Below, piece after piece: positions 27,601 through 35,279 of a DNA stretch of 64,000 nt (positions are counted from its first letter, which is position 1; each line of letters starts with the position of its first letter). This DNA is from Rhodothermus marinus DSM 4252 (GTDB lineage: Bacteria > Bacteroidota > Rhodothermia > Rhodothermales > Rhodothermaceae), in contig NC_013501.1 in assembly GCF_000024845.1 (NCBI RefSeq), positions 1,058,001 to 1,122,000 on the forward strand, written 5' to 3'. Under the pieces are notes generated by a model, which saw only the letters and a program-made list of their open reading frames with translations, ran no database searches and was not told where the DNA came from. Made by a program: the position numbers and the translations under genes.

Positions 27601-28641
27601 GCGCTCGAGCGCGTGACGGTGCGCGGCTACGTGCAGGACGCCGCGGGCCAGCTCGACCCCGGCTTCAACGGGGTGGCCACGCTTACCGTCTTCGACGCCG
27701 AGCGGCAGAAGCCCCTGCCGTACTGGCGCTACATGCCCACGCCGTACTACCTGGTGCGGGAGGACCTGATCTGGCGTGGCCAGGTGGATGTGCGCAACGG
27801 CCGTTTTGCGGCCACTTTTGTCGTGCCCAAGGACATTCTCTACAGCAACCGGCGCGGGCGCATTTCGGCCTACGCCTACAACGCCGAGACGCACGCGGCC
27901 GGCTACACCGAGGGGTTCGTGGTGGGCGGAACGGCCGCCTCGATCCCGGACGACCGGGAAGGACCGGAAATCCGGCTCTATCTGAACGATACGACGTTCG
28001 TCTCCGGCGGACTGGTGCCGCCCAACCCGCGGCTGATCGTGCAGCTCTACGACGCCTCCGGCATCAACACGGTAGGGGCCGGGCTGGGGCATGAGCTGCT
28101 GCTGATCATCGACGGCGACGAGGCGCGTGCGCAGAACCTGAGCAGCGCCTTTCGGAGCGAGCCCAACTCGTATCAGCGCGGCCGGGTGGAGTGGACGCTC
28201 ACCGACCTGACGCCCGGACCGCATACGCTCACGGTGCGGGCCTGGGATGTGCTCAACAACGTCAGTACCGCCTCGCTGGACTTCATCGTCAGCGACGATA
28301 GCCGGCTCGAACTCCGCAACGTGTTCAACTACCCGAACCCGACGACCGGCCCCACGCAATTCGTCTTTGAGCACAACCAGCCGGCCGGCACCCCGGCGCG
28401 CGTGCAGCTCCGGATCTACACGCTGGCCGGACGTCCGGTGCGCACGCTCGACGGCATCGAGACGCTTCCGAGCGGCGTGTTGCCGGCCAACCTGGTCATG
28501 ATCCCCTGGGACGGACGCGACGAAGACCGCGACCCGCTGGCAACCGGTATCTACCTGTACCGCCTGCGGGTGGAAATAGAACGACCGGACGGCTCGCGCC
28601 AGGTGGCCGAGCACATCGACCGCCTGGCCATCATTCGCTGA
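24625..28641 (+). CDS. porU: Type IX secretion sortase PorU
   Basis: 1338 aa from the ATG at 24625 (MCIRRSVACLLGGWLALSAAAQ signal peptide); an in-frame ATG at 24598 is also possible. After a long N-terminal beta region comes a gingipain-like peptidase C25 domain (about residues 570-950) with RLPVQTPEEAQ, the catalytic His833 in NYSGHGSS and Cys867 in TATCTWGRWD. The last ~90 residues (NVFNYPNPTTGPTQFVF to IYLYRLRVE) are a FlgD-like/type IX C-terminal domain. PorU cleaves the C-terminal signal from type IX cargo at the outer membrane and attaches the anchor. porV follows directly. At least two cargo proteins with matching C-terminal domains lie further on in the window. Confidence 0.92.
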   Translation: MCIRRSVACLLGGWLALSAAAQPVTVRSLGSTPQGDVLEVVAQWVLPLAAALDSAGVSALSWKAVVAATGSAWETSETIWLPAPVTPRVEIVAADYEEVPLALGAEGASLAAWLNQPPVEVVGVGMERRRPAATLNARLLVYDEARQVLRRYRRLQVQLRYPVARTSILGTSLRPSNNPHLQVTRSVLADGAIVKFPIREEGIYRIDRPTLAELLARVGRSVDEIDPRQLQLYGNGGRPLPALNSAPRPADLIENPVLGVGLDDGSFDEGDALIFYAAGVQGWTYNAQRGEWEHYTHPFSNANYYFLKVGDRAGRRIDTVPFPNAPDVQPVAQLTGRYVVDPEDFLWSKEGIAEGKGSGLTWVSVPISPAGRLRILEGVTPPGLTAGTVTYRARVAIQSNPAAYAIFVSRGQELARASAGVVFPDPESPVARATEATFTQALATATPLELEMTLTNPGGDPRAALEWLRVFYPMRLVATEGYLRFFTPPGQTGTFEFLLEGFAEAPQVWDVTEPGTMYRLEVRATSGGYRVQVVCNDPERPRELVAFTPNAVRPLDPSGARRVPNQNLHGIDFYPDLAIITADTFRVYAEQLAEHRRDQGLRVVVATVEQIYNEFSGGVPDMRAVRDYLKFLYDRAPDESSLLRYALLFGDGHYNYRELWQKPTLKNWVPPYETVDSYHPINSYTSDDYFGLLDDDEGLWPDYGAGAYSTERLDLGIGRLPVQTPEEAQQVLDKILRYENPATYGPWRMRYTFVADDGPTGVAAQQNDLDLHVQNIDVVAEEVKQYFPAIDVQKIYAVSYPRVFMGIWRIPDARRDILRVLEEGTLVINYSGHGSSDVLAQEEIFTKDDAAALTNRDRLAVFITATCTWGRWDMTEAQSGGEVLLLNPNGGAVAVFSAVRLVYTSADTSVLNVGLNRMLNKYLFRPEPDGQMPRLGDALRRMKNTRAGLQNNNRRFNLLGDPTLRIGFPHRRVVVESINDQAPDPAQPVPMRALERVTVRGYVQDAAGQLDPGFNGVATLTVFDAERQKPLPYWRYMPTPYYLVREDLIWRGQVDVRNGRFAATFVVPKDILYSNRRGRISAYAYNAETHAAGYTEGFVVGGTAASIPDDREGPEIRLYLNDTTFVSGGLVPPNPRLIVQLYDASGINTVGAGLGHELLLIIDGDEARAQNLSSAFRSEPNSYQRGRVEWTLTDLTPGPHTLTVRAWDVLNNVSTASLDFIVSDDSRLELRNVFNYPNPTTGPTQFVFEHNQPAGTPARVQLRIYTLAGRPVRTLDGIETLPSGVLPANLVMIPWDGRDEDRDPLATGIYLYRLRVEIERPDGSRQVAEHIDRLAIIR

Positions 28642-28654
28642 ACTGGCGCTGTTT

Positions 28655-28666
28655 TTGTTTAAACAA
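28655..28666. promoter_or_regulatory. 12-base palindrome between porU and porV
   Basis: TTGTTTAAACAA is a perfect palindrome in the 75-base gap between porU and porV, which is AT-richer than the flanking genes. It may be an operator or part of a promoter. Nothing further can be said. Confidence 0.3.
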
Positions 28667-28716
28667 CAGAACCTGACTGGAAAACAATGGGTTATCCTTT
28701 AAAACGAGAGCACGCT

Positions 28717-29877
28717 ATGCGTACGGTTCAACACACACTGCGCACGTTTTGCGCACTACTGGGACTGGGTTTGCTGCTGGGATGGACGTACGTGGCCCGC
28801 GCACAGGTGGGCGGAGCCGCCGTGCTGTTTCTGCAGATCGAACCCGACAGCCGGGCCGCCGGTATGGGCAATGCCGGCGTGGCCGTGGCGGACAACGCCT
28901 ATGCGCTGTTCTGGAACCCGGCGGGGCTGGCGTATCAGCCCGAGGCCGTCGAGGTATCGCTCACGCACTCGAACTGGCTGCCGGAATTCAACGCCGGCCT
29001 GTACTACGAATACCTGGTCGGGCGCTTCTCGGTAGGTAAGTTCGGCAACATGGGCGCCCATGTGACGCTGCTCAACATGGGTGAGCACGAGTGGCGGGAT
29101 GAAAACAACAACCCGCTCGGCACTTTCCGCTCCTACGATGTGGCCGTGGGCGTCTCCTACGGCTATCCGATCAGCGAGCGACTGGCGCTGGGCCTGGGCC
29201 TCCGCTACATCTACTCGAACCTGGCTTCGGGCATTCAGGTCGAAGGCCGCGAGACCAAGGCCGGCAAGTCCTTCGGGATGGATCTGGGCCTGCTGTACCG
29301 GACGGCTCCGTTCAGTCTGGGCGGCCAGACGAAGGCGCAGTTCTCGGCCGGCTTCAACCTGAACAACATGGGGCCCCAGATCCAGTACTCCGACGGCGCC
29401 CAGAAGGACCCGATCCCGACGAACCTGCGCTTCGGCTATGCCTTTACGATCGATCTGGACCCCTACAATCGGATCACCTTCGCCAACGACTTCACGAAGC
29501 TGCTCATTCGCGTGCGGAGCGACTCGACCGGCTCGCGGGCCGATCCCTTCTACAAGGCGATCTTCACGGCCTGGCGGCCGATCAAGGTGCGCACGAACGC
29601 CCTCAACGAAGAGGAAGCCCGGTACCGCACGCTGAGCGTCTTCGAGCAGCTCATGATCGGGATGGGTGTGGAGTACTGGTACAACCAGCTCTTCGCGCTG
29701 CGGACGGGCTTTTTCTACGAGAACCCCTACAACGGCAACCGGCAATTTTTAACCTTCGGTGCCGGGTTGCGCTACAACATCCTGGGCGTGGACTTTTCCT
29801 ATGTGTACGCGCTCAAGGAGAACCATCCGCTGGCCAACACGATGCGCTTTTCGCTGTTGCTGAACTTCAAGAAGTAG
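28717..29877 (+). CDS. porV: Type IX secretion outer-membrane shuttle protein PorV
   Basis: 386 aa from the ATG at 28717, giving a signal peptide that ends ARAQ; the in-frame ATG at 28687 would only lengthen it. The start of the mature protein (AAVLFLQIEPDSRAAGMGNAG, then ALFWNPAGLA) is the signature of PorV/PorQ-family barrels. The C-terminal strand FSLLLNFKK is typical of outer-membrane insertion. PorV carries cargo from the translocon to the PorU sortase, and here the two genes are adjacent. A terminator follows. Confidence 0.92.
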   Translation: MRTVQHTLRTFCALLGLGLLLGWTYVARAQVGGAAVLFLQIEPDSRAAGMGNAGVAVADNAYALFWNPAGLAYQPEAVEVSLTHSNWLPEFNAGLYYEYLVGRFSVGKFGNMGAHVTLLNMGEHEWRDENNNPLGTFRSYDVAVGVSYGYPISERLALGLGLRYIYSNLASGIQVEGRETKAGKSFGMDLGLLYRTAPFSLGGQTKAQFSAGFNLNNMGPQIQYSDGAQKDPIPTNLRFGYAFTIDLDPYNRITFANDFTKLLIRVRSDSTGSRADPFYKAIFTAWRPIKVRTNALNEEEARYRTLSVFEQLMIGMGVEYWYNQLFALRTGFFYENPYNGNRQFLTFGAGLRYNILGVDFSYVYALKENHPLANTMRFSLLLNFKK

Positions 29878-29903
29878 CGGCGCAACAAAAGCGTAAAAGT
29901 CAG

Positions 29904-29933
29904 GCGCTTGCCTTTGTGGCAGGCGCTTTTTTT
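29904..29933 (+). terminator. Terminator after porV
   Basis: GCGCTTGCC and GGCAGGCGC pair with one G-T wobble around a five-base loop, followed by seven T residues (29927-29933). Confidence 0.88.
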
Positions 29934-29979
29934 ATTTAGCCCATTGTTTCCTCAGGGCCTATCTCAGGGAGGAAGCGTC

Positions 29980-31218
29980 ATGGTGCCGCGTCTGTTGAGC
30001 TATGCGCATGCGCTGGAAGCGCGCGTTTCGGTCAACTGGATCATCAACCGCCGGGCGGATCTGCTCTGGTTCATCGGCGGGGCCCTGGCCGGCTATGTGC
30101 TGTTCTTCATGCACGCCGGGCTGGGCTGGGACATGATCACCATCTGGTTCCTGTGGGTGGTCTTTCTCGACAGCCCACACTTTTTCGGGACGATCAGCCG
30201 CACCTATCTGGACAAGCAGGAACTCCGGCAACGTAAGAAATTGCTCACCTGGAGCCTGCTCTGGTTTGCCGCCGGTCCGTTCATGATCCTGCTTTCCTGG
30301 GGGCTGTACCGGCTGGGTATCGAAAACTACCAGCTTCCCTGGAAGGCGTTTCTGGTGTTTTTCGGCCTGTGGGCCTACTGGCACGTGGTGCGCCAGCACT
30401 ACGGCTTCATGCGGCTTTACCAGCGCAAAAACAATGACCTGAGCCTGATCGACTACCGGATCGATAGCGCGCTGCTCTACGGCGGGTTGCTGCTGCCGTT
30501 CGTGGCCTTCGTGGTGCGCCATCCGGAAGCCCGGCGGGGGCTCGGTCTGCCCGAGGCCTTTCCGGCTTACCCGCCGTTGCCGCACGGCAGTCGGCTGGAG
30601 GCTCTGTTTGACCTGAGCTACCTGCGGGCGCTTGCCTGGGAGCACTGGGTGGTGGCGATGACGGCGGCCGCCGTCGGCACGCTGGCTATCGTGTTTGTGG
30701 CGCGCCAGCTGGTCAGGCTACGCCGGGGCGAGCCGATCAACCTGCCCAAGATTCTGTTCATGCTGGCCGTCGTGCCGCTGCACGTGTACGTGTGCTACGC
30801 GCCGGCCGTGCTGACGGCTCCGCTCCTGGCTTTCGGCGCGTTCGTGACGATCTTTCACGACATCCAGTACCACGCGATCGTCTGGTTCCACCATCGCAAC
30901 CGGTATCACCGGCCGGGCGTGGACCAGCGGCAATTCGGGCTGGCGCCGAAGATCTCGCGCAACCTGCTCACCTACTTTGGCTGTGCCATTTTCTTTGCGG
31001 CGATCTTCCGGCTGCTGGGCTGCACGTTCGATGTGCATCCGGGCTGTGCGCCGTTCGTGATCACCAGCGAGGTGCCACTTTTCGGCGAGCTGCACACCGA
31101 CGCGCTCCTCAAGGGCTTTCTGATCGGCTTTCCGCTGCACCACTATTTTGTCGATCAATTCATCTGGAAGCCCAGCCGGAGCAAGGAGCTGCGAAAAGAC
31201 CTGAAACTCGAAGCCTGA
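29980..31218 (+). CDS. Histidine-rich polytopic membrane protein, unknown function
   Basis: 412 aa from the ATG at 29980, which has an excellent ribosome binding site (AGGGAGGAA). At least seven hydrophobic helices are visible. Conserved-looking polar motifs lie at helix ends: SPHFFGTISRTYLD, YWHVVRQHYGFMRLY, FHDIQYHAIVWFHHRNRYH and PLHHYFVDQFIWK. The HxxxxH and HH spacing resembles the histidine boxes of membrane di-iron enzymes (desaturases, hydroxylases, Brp/Blh-type carotenoid oxygenases). I do not recognise the exact family. It stands alone between two terminators. Confidence 0.75.
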   Translation: MVPRLLSYAHALEARVSVNWIINRRADLLWFIGGALAGYVLFFMHAGLGWDMITIWFLWVVFLDSPHFFGTISRTYLDKQELRQRKKLLTWSLLWFAAGPFMILLSWGLYRLGIENYQLPWKAFLVFFGLWAYWHVVRQHYGFMRLYQRKNNDLSLIDYRIDSALLYGGLLLPFVAFVVRHPEARRGLGLPEAFPAYPPLPHGSRLEALFDLSYLRALAWEHWVVAMTAAAVGTLAIVFVARQLVRLRRGEPINLPKILFMLAVVPLHVYVCYAPAVLTAPLLAFGAFVTIFHDIQYHAIVWFHHRNRYHRPGVDQRQFGLAPKISRNLLTYFGCAIFFAAIFRLLGCTFDVHPGCAPFVITSEVPLFGELHTDALLKGFLIGFPLHHYFVDQFIWKPSRSKELRKDLKLEA

Positions 31219-31227
31219 GCCGGCGAC

Positions 31228-31261
31228 AAGCCCGGTCCCGCCAGGGGGCCGGGCTTTTTTG
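31228..31261 (+). terminator. Terminator after the histidine-rich membrane protein
   Basis: AAGCCCGG (31228-31235) pairs with CCGGGCTT (31249-31256) and the stem is followed by T residues to 31260. Confidence 0.88.
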
Positions 31262-31287
31262 CAGAATCATGAGTGGAAGGGCTTGCA

Positions 31288-31341
31288 ATCGTGCCGGTCG
31301 TTTTGGTTCTTTGGGCATCATCCGGGAAGTAACGGCACGAT
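31288..31341 (+). promoter_or_regulatory. Long-range inverted repeat before the symporter gene
   Basis: ATCGTGCCG (31288-31296) and CGGCACGAT (31333-31341) are perfect complements 36 bases apart. The second copy ends seven bases before the ATG at 31348, where a ribosome binding site would be. It could be a split operator or an mRNA stem that masks translation. Confidence 0.4.
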
Positions 31342-31347
31342 GACACA

Positions 31348-32661
31348 ATGCCCTGGTATCGTAAACTGCACTGGCAGATTCTGATCGGGCTGCTGCTGGG
31401 TCTGCTTTTCGGCCTGCTGGCCGCGGCGCAGGGATGGAGCGGGTTTGTGACGCGCTGGGTGGCACCGTTCGGGACGATTTTCATCAACCTGCTGAAGCTG
31501 ATCGCCGTCCCGCTTGTGCTGGCCTCGCTGATCGTGGGCGTGACGTCACTTTCGGACCTGAAGCGCCTCTCCCGCATCGGGGGCAAGACGATCGCCATCT
31601 ACATTGCCACGACGGCCGTGGCCATCACGATCGGTCTGGTGATCGTGAACGTGTTGCGGCCCGGCCACACCGTGCCGCCCGAGATGCGGACGCGCCTGCA
31701 GGAAGCGTACGAGGCCGACGTCGAGGCGCGGGCCGAGCTGGCCGAGCAGACGCGCCAGCGGGGACCGCTCCAGGTGCTCGTGGACATCGTGCCCGAGAAC
31801 GTCTTCAGTGCGGCCTCGGACAACCGCAACATGTTGCAGGTGGTCTTCATCGCGCTGTTTGCCGGGATCGGGCTGCTGCTCATTCCCGCCGACAAAGCCC
31901 GGCCGGTGATCGCCTTTTTCGACGGGGTCAACGCGCTGGTCATCCAACTGGTCGAGCTCATCATGCGTATCGCCCCGATCGGGGTCTTCGCGTTGCTGGC
32001 CGACACGATCACGTCTATTGCCCGCGACAACCTGCAACAGGTCTTCGAACTGCTGGCCGCGCTGGGCTACTACAGCCTGGCGGTGGTGCTGGGGCTGGTG
32101 ATCCACACGCTGGGAACTTACCCGCTGCTGCTCAAGCTACTGGCCCGCGTGCCGCTGAAAACGTTCTTTTCCGGCATCGCGCCGGCGCAGCTTGTGGCTT
32201 TCTCTACTTCGTCAAGCGGGGCCACGCTGCCGGTAACGATGGAATGTGCCGAGAAGAACCTGGGCGTATCGGAGGAAGTCTCGTCGTTCGTGCTGCCGCT
32301 GGGCGCCACCATCAACATGGACGGCACAGCGCTCTATCAGGCCGTGGCGGCCGTGTTCATCGCGCAGACACTGGGACTCGGGCTGGATCTGGGCGCGCAG
32401 CTCACGATTCTGCTGACGGCCGTCCTGGCTTCGATCGGCACGGCGGCCGTTCCCAGTGCGGGCATCGTGATGCTGGTGATCATCCTGGAGTCGGTCGGCG
32501 TGCCCAGCGCGGGCATTGCGCTGATTCTGGGCGTGGACCGCATTCTGGACATGTGCCGGACCGTGACGAACGTCACGGGAGATCTGACGGTGGCCACGAT
32601 CGTGGCAGCTACGGAAGGACAACTGGCGTTGCCGGTACCGGAAACGAAAAGCGCCTCCTGA
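31348..32661 (+). CDS. Dicarboxylate/amino acid:cation symporter (DAACS family)
   Basis: 437 aa. The family hallmarks are the serine-rich hairpin STSSSGATLPVTMECAE (about residue 287), the metal/substrate helix GATINMDGTALYQAVAAVFIAQ and the second hairpin with GTAAVPSAGIVML, followed by LGVDRILDMCRTVTNVTGD. These inner-membrane carriers bring in C4-dicarboxylates, glutamate or aspartate with Na+ or H+. An insertion of about 40 charged residues (110-150) between early helices is larger than in E. coli GltP. The substrate cannot be fixed. An inverted repeat stands right before the start codon. Confidence 0.92.
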   Translation: MPWYRKLHWQILIGLLLGLLFGLLAAAQGWSGFVTRWVAPFGTIFINLLKLIAVPLVLASLIVGVTSLSDLKRLSRIGGKTIAIYIATTAVAITIGLVIVNVLRPGHTVPPEMRTRLQEAYEADVEARAELAEQTRQRGPLQVLVDIVPENVFSAASDNRNMLQVVFIALFAGIGLLLIPADKARPVIAFFDGVNALVIQLVELIMRIAPIGVFALLADTITSIARDNLQQVFELLAALGYYSLAVVLGLVIHTLGTYPLLLKLLARVPLKTFFSGIAPAQLVAFSTSSSGATLPVTMECAEKNLGVSEEVSSFVLPLGATINMDGTALYQAVAAVFIAQTLGLGLDLGAQLTILLTAVLASIGTAAVPSAGIVMLVIILESVGVPSAGIALILGVDRILDMCRTVTNVTGDLTVATIVAATEGQLALPVPETKSAS

Positions 32662-32681
32662 CGGGCAGGTGGGCGCTTTTC
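32646..32681. terminator. Shared terminator hairpin of convergent genes
   Basis: GAAAAGCGCC (32646-32655) and GGCGCTTTTC (32672-32681) are perfect 10-base arms. The symporter stop codon lies in the loop. The A-rich and T-rich outer ends allow it to work in both directions. Confidence 0.55.
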
Positions 32682-32716
32682 AGGCATCGCGTGCCGTGCG
32701 TGAATGAGGCGGAAGC

Positions 32717-32914
32717 TCAGTTTCGGGTCGTGTACTGCCGGAAGCGAACCCAGATGCGGCAGGCCATGTCGCTTTCGCCAAAGGGGCAGTTGAAATGGCG
32801 GTAGGCGATCCAGCCCATGCGGTCAGAAACGACGCGCAGCCGCTGTGAGAGCTCGTCCAGCTGACGCGACAGTTGTCGAAAAGCCTGGGCCATGCGTTCG
32901 TTGGGGCGTTCCAT
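32717..32914 (-). CDS. Small hypothetical protein with N-terminal helix
   Basis: 65 aa. The start at 32914 has a good ribosome binding site (AGGAG, eight bases before ATG). The N-terminal half is a charged amphipathic helix (MAQAFRQLSRQLDELSQRLRVVSDRM); the C-terminal half contains two cysteines and aromatics (HFNCPFGESDMACRIWVRF). It may be a small coiled-coil protein. No family recognised. Confidence 0.5.
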   Translation of the reverse strand: MERPNERMAQAFRQLSRQLDELSQRLRVVSDRMGWIAYRHFNCPFGESDMACRIWVRFRQYTTRN

Positions 32915-33022
32915 GAGCGCGTCTCCTGAAAGCTCCTCGGTGTGTCTGCCCCCAATGTGCAGACGCGTCCGCGAAGAAACATGCGCTTCTGGCGCATGTC
33001 GCTGCCCGATCTCGGCGCATTT

Positions 33023-33661
33023 TCAGGGGCGCCGGAGCGGACGTACGCTGATTTCTTTGAAGTAGACCACGTCGTCCGGACCGTGATTCTGCAGGCCGAT
33101 GTAGCCCTCCAGAGGACGCGGCCCCCGATCCGGCTCGTACCAGACCTTCTTGGGCGGCACGGGATCGCCCTCGGTGTAGTCGGTCACCAGCACGCCGTTG
33201 ACGTGCACGATCGTGCGCGGACCGTCCAGCGTGATTTCCATCACGTTCCATTCGCCGGGGCGGGAGGGACGGGCCCGGGCTTTCGTCAGCGAGTAGAGCA
33301 CGCCCGTGCAGTGGTAGTCGTCGCCGTGGTCGTCGATCTGCACCTCGTAGCCGCGGTTGACGGGCATCCAGGGCTCGGTGGGCGGCTCCGGAATGCGAAT
33401 GAACACGCCGGCGTTCTTGCCGTCCGGGTTTCTGTAAACGACGCGGATGACGACGTTGCCGAACTTCTGGCGCGTGTACCAGAGCAGGCCCATGCCGCCT
33501 TCGGTTTTGAGCAGGCCGTCTTCGACGACGAAGCGCCCTTCGCCCACGTGCTCCCAGCCGTCGAGGTCTCGGCCGTTGAAGAGCGGCGTCCAGAGCGTGT
33601 CCTGTGCGAGGAGACCCGGCGTCGGTAGCAGCGCCAGTAGTAAGCCGATCAGCAGACGCAT
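33023..33661 (-). CDS. Secreted DUF1080 (3-keto-disaccharide hydrolase-type) protein
   Basis: 212 aa with a signal peptide (MRLLIGLLLALLPTPGLLAQ). A single DUF1080/LamG-like jelly-roll follows: WTPLFNGRDLDGWEHVG, LLKTEGGMGLLWYTRQKFGNVVIRVVYR, NAGVFIRIPEPP, GYEVQIDDHG, EWNVMEITLDG and EGYIGLQNHG are all family signatures. Members are periplasmic or outer-membrane glycan-binding or hydrolytic proteins, and some cleave 3-keto-glycosides. The gene stands alone; its substrate is unknown. Confidence 0.88.
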   Translation of the reverse strand: MRLLIGLLLALLPTPGLLAQDTLWTPLFNGRDLDGWEHVGEGRFVVEDGLLKTEGGMGLLWYTRQKFGNVVIRVVYRNPDGKNAGVFIRIPEPPTEPWMPVNRGYEVQIDDHGDDYHCTGVLYSLTKARARPSRPGEWNVMEITLDGPRTIVHVNGVLVTDYTEGDPVPPKKVWYEPDRGPRPLEGYIGLQNHGPDDVVYFKEISVRPLRRP

Positions 33662-33694
33662 GGCATGAAAGAACTGGTTTCGGGCTTAACCTAC

Positions 33695-33720
33695 AAAAAA
33701 GCCGGCTGCAGGGAGCCGGC
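33695..33720 (-). terminator. Terminator of tRNA-Arg
   Basis: Minus strand: GCCGGCT (plus 33714-33720) and its complement AGCCGGC (plus 33701-33707) form the stem, followed by six T residues (plus A run 33695-33700). It begins three bases after the tRNA CCA end. Confidence 0.88.
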
Positions 33721-33723
33721 CTG

Positions 33724-33799
33724 TGGTGCGCCCGGCAGGATTCGAACCTGCGACACCCAGCTCCGGAGGCTGGTGCTCTATCCCCTGAGCTACGGGCGC
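33724..33799 (-). tRNA. tRNA-Arg (CCG)
   Basis: Full cloverleaf of 76 nt with encoded CCA (plus 33724-33726). The acceptor stem GCGCCCG/CGGGCGC is perfect. The anticodon stem CCAGC/GCTGG encloses the loop CTCCGGA, giving anticodon CCG. The T-arm GGTTCGAATC is canonical. It reads CGG codons, which do not appear among the seven arginine codons of the arg leader (CGA, CGT and CGC are used there). Confidence 0.96.
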
Positions 33800-33811
33800 A
33801 GCACGGAAAGA

Positions 33812-33841
33812 AATATAGGCGTGCGCTTTGGTTTTCGTCCA
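33812..33841 (-). promoter_or_regulatory. Probable promoter of tRNA-Arg
   Basis: Minus strand: TGGACG (plus 33836-33841), an 18-base spacer, TATATT (plus 33812-33817), 12 bases before the tRNA start. Confidence 0.5.
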
Positions 33842-33981
33842 TGCATTCGTCGTGAAGAGCACGCCCCTGCGGAAGTGCCGACGATACGCCCGGAGCCCGG
33901 CGCGCGTTCCCGGAAGGTCATGGCTTTTCCGGTAGAAGTCGCCTGCCGTATCTTCGTGCCTGGAAGCGAATCAGATGGCCT

Positions 33982-34908
33982 ATGGAGAAACAAAACGTCT
34001 GGCTGAACGGACCGCTGGAGCGGGCGCAGTGGCCGCCGCTACTGACGGCCATACTGGGCCTGCTGCTGGCGTTCGTGCTGTTTCAGCTGGTGATCAGTCC
34101 GCTGGTGCTCGTGCTGGGCGTCCTGAGCCGGGGGCAGGACCTGTCGGTGCTCATGGACCTGCCGCGCCTGGTGCAGGGCTGGCCCGGACTGCTGCTGCTG
34201 GCCAACACGGCCGGACAGGTGCTGGGGTTGGCATTGCCGGCCTGGTTGCTGACGCGGCTACACACCCGCCAGGCGCCGCGCTTTCTGCGGCTGCAGCCGC
34301 TTCGGGGAAGCGATCTGGGCTGGGCCCTGCTGGGGCTGGCCTTTCTGATGCCGGTGGTGCAGTGGCTGGGACACGTCAACGAGGCGCTACCGCTGCCCGA
34401 GTCGTGGCGGGCCTTCGACGCAATGCAGATGGAGCTGATCGAGGCGGCTCTGCGGGGTGGTCTCAACGTGGGGGCCAACCTGCTGGTGCTGGCCGTGGTG
34501 CCTGCTTTCTGCGAAGAATTGCTATTTCGAGGCTACGTGCAGCGACAGGCTGAACGGGCCCTGGGTGCCGTCGGCGGGATTCTTTTCTCCGGGATCGTTT
34601 TCGGCCTCTACCACCTGCGGCTGACGCAGGCGCTGCCGCTGTGCGTGCTGGGCGTGTACCTGGCCTACCTGGTCTGGCGAACCGGCAGCCTCTGGAGTGC
34701 CGTGGCCGTTCACCTGGCCAACAATGCGTTTTCGGTGCTACTGGCCGCTTACGCCGAGCACCATCCGCGTCTGAGCTGGCAGGACCTGGAACAGCTCGAG
34801 GTGCCCTGGTATCTGGTGGCGCTGGGGCTGATCGGCTTTGGTTGGGTACTTTTTCGGCTGGAGCGGCGTACCCGTTTGACGAACAACCTGACGGAGCCCA
34901 TGCCATGA
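33982..34908 (+). CDS. CPBP-family intramembrane glutamic protease
   Basis: 308 aa with about eight hydrophobic helices. The CPBP/Abi motifs are present: motif 1 AFCEELLFRGYVQRQ with the Glu pair, motif 2 VFGLYHLRLTQ with Phe/His, and motif 3 VHLANNAFSVLL. Such proteins include the Rce1 CAAX protease and bacterial relatives with roles in maturing membrane peptides. Cluster context here (DUF2007 and cdsA in overlapping frames) says nothing specific about substrate. The stop overlaps the next start in an ATGA. Confidence 0.9.
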   Translation: MEKQNVWLNGPLERAQWPPLLTAILGLLLAFVLFQLVISPLVLVLGVLSRGQDLSVLMDLPRLVQGWPGLLLLANTAGQVLGLALPAWLLTRLHTRQAPRFLRLQPLRGSDLGWALLGLAFLMPVVQWLGHVNEALPLPESWRAFDAMQMELIEAALRGGLNVGANLLVLAVVPAFCEELLFRGYVQRQAERALGAVGGILFSGIVFGLYHLRLTQALPLCVLGVYLAYLVWRTGSLWSAVAVHLANNAFSVLLAAYAEHHPRLSWQDLEQLEVPWYLVALGLIGFGWVLFRLERRTRLTNNLTEPMP

Positions 34909-35279
34909 CCGACACTTCCCGACACGAAGACTGGGTCGAGGTCTTCCGGACCAGCACCGACTACGAGGCCGACATCGTGCGCGATCGGCTGGACGATGCC
35001 GGCATTCCGGCCGTCGTTTTTACGCAGCGCGACCACGTCTTCAACCTGAACGTGGGCAATCTGGCACTTGTGAGCGTGCGCGTGCCAGCCCGTTATGCCG
35101 AGGCGGCCCGCCGCCTTCTGGCCGAGACGGTAGACGACGAAACGCTGCGCCTGGCGGCCGAAGCAGCCGATCCCGGAGCGCCGCCCGCACACGATCCGGA
35201 GACGGAGGCGCGGCTCGACTCGGGCGCCGATCATCTGGGACTGGACCTGCCCGACGATGAAGAACCGCCGACGGATTGA
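34905..35279 (+). CDS. DUF2007-domain protein
   Basis: 124 aa. VEVFRTSTDYEADIVRDRLDDAGIPAVVFTQ followed by VSVRVPARYAEAARRLLAE matches the DUF2007 (putative signal-transducing) fold, a small ferredoxin-like domain. The remaining 50 residues are acidic and probably unstructured. The ATG at 34905 overlaps the CPBP stop, and the 3' end overlaps the cdsA start by 23 bases, so the three genes are tightly coupled. Its function is not established in the family. Confidence 0.8.
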   Translation: MTDTSRHEDWVEVFRTSTDYEADIVRDRLDDAGIPAVVFTQRDHVFNLNVGNLALVSVRVPARYAEAARRLLAETVDDETLRLAAEAADPGAPPAHDPETEARLDSGADHLGLDLPDDEEPPTD

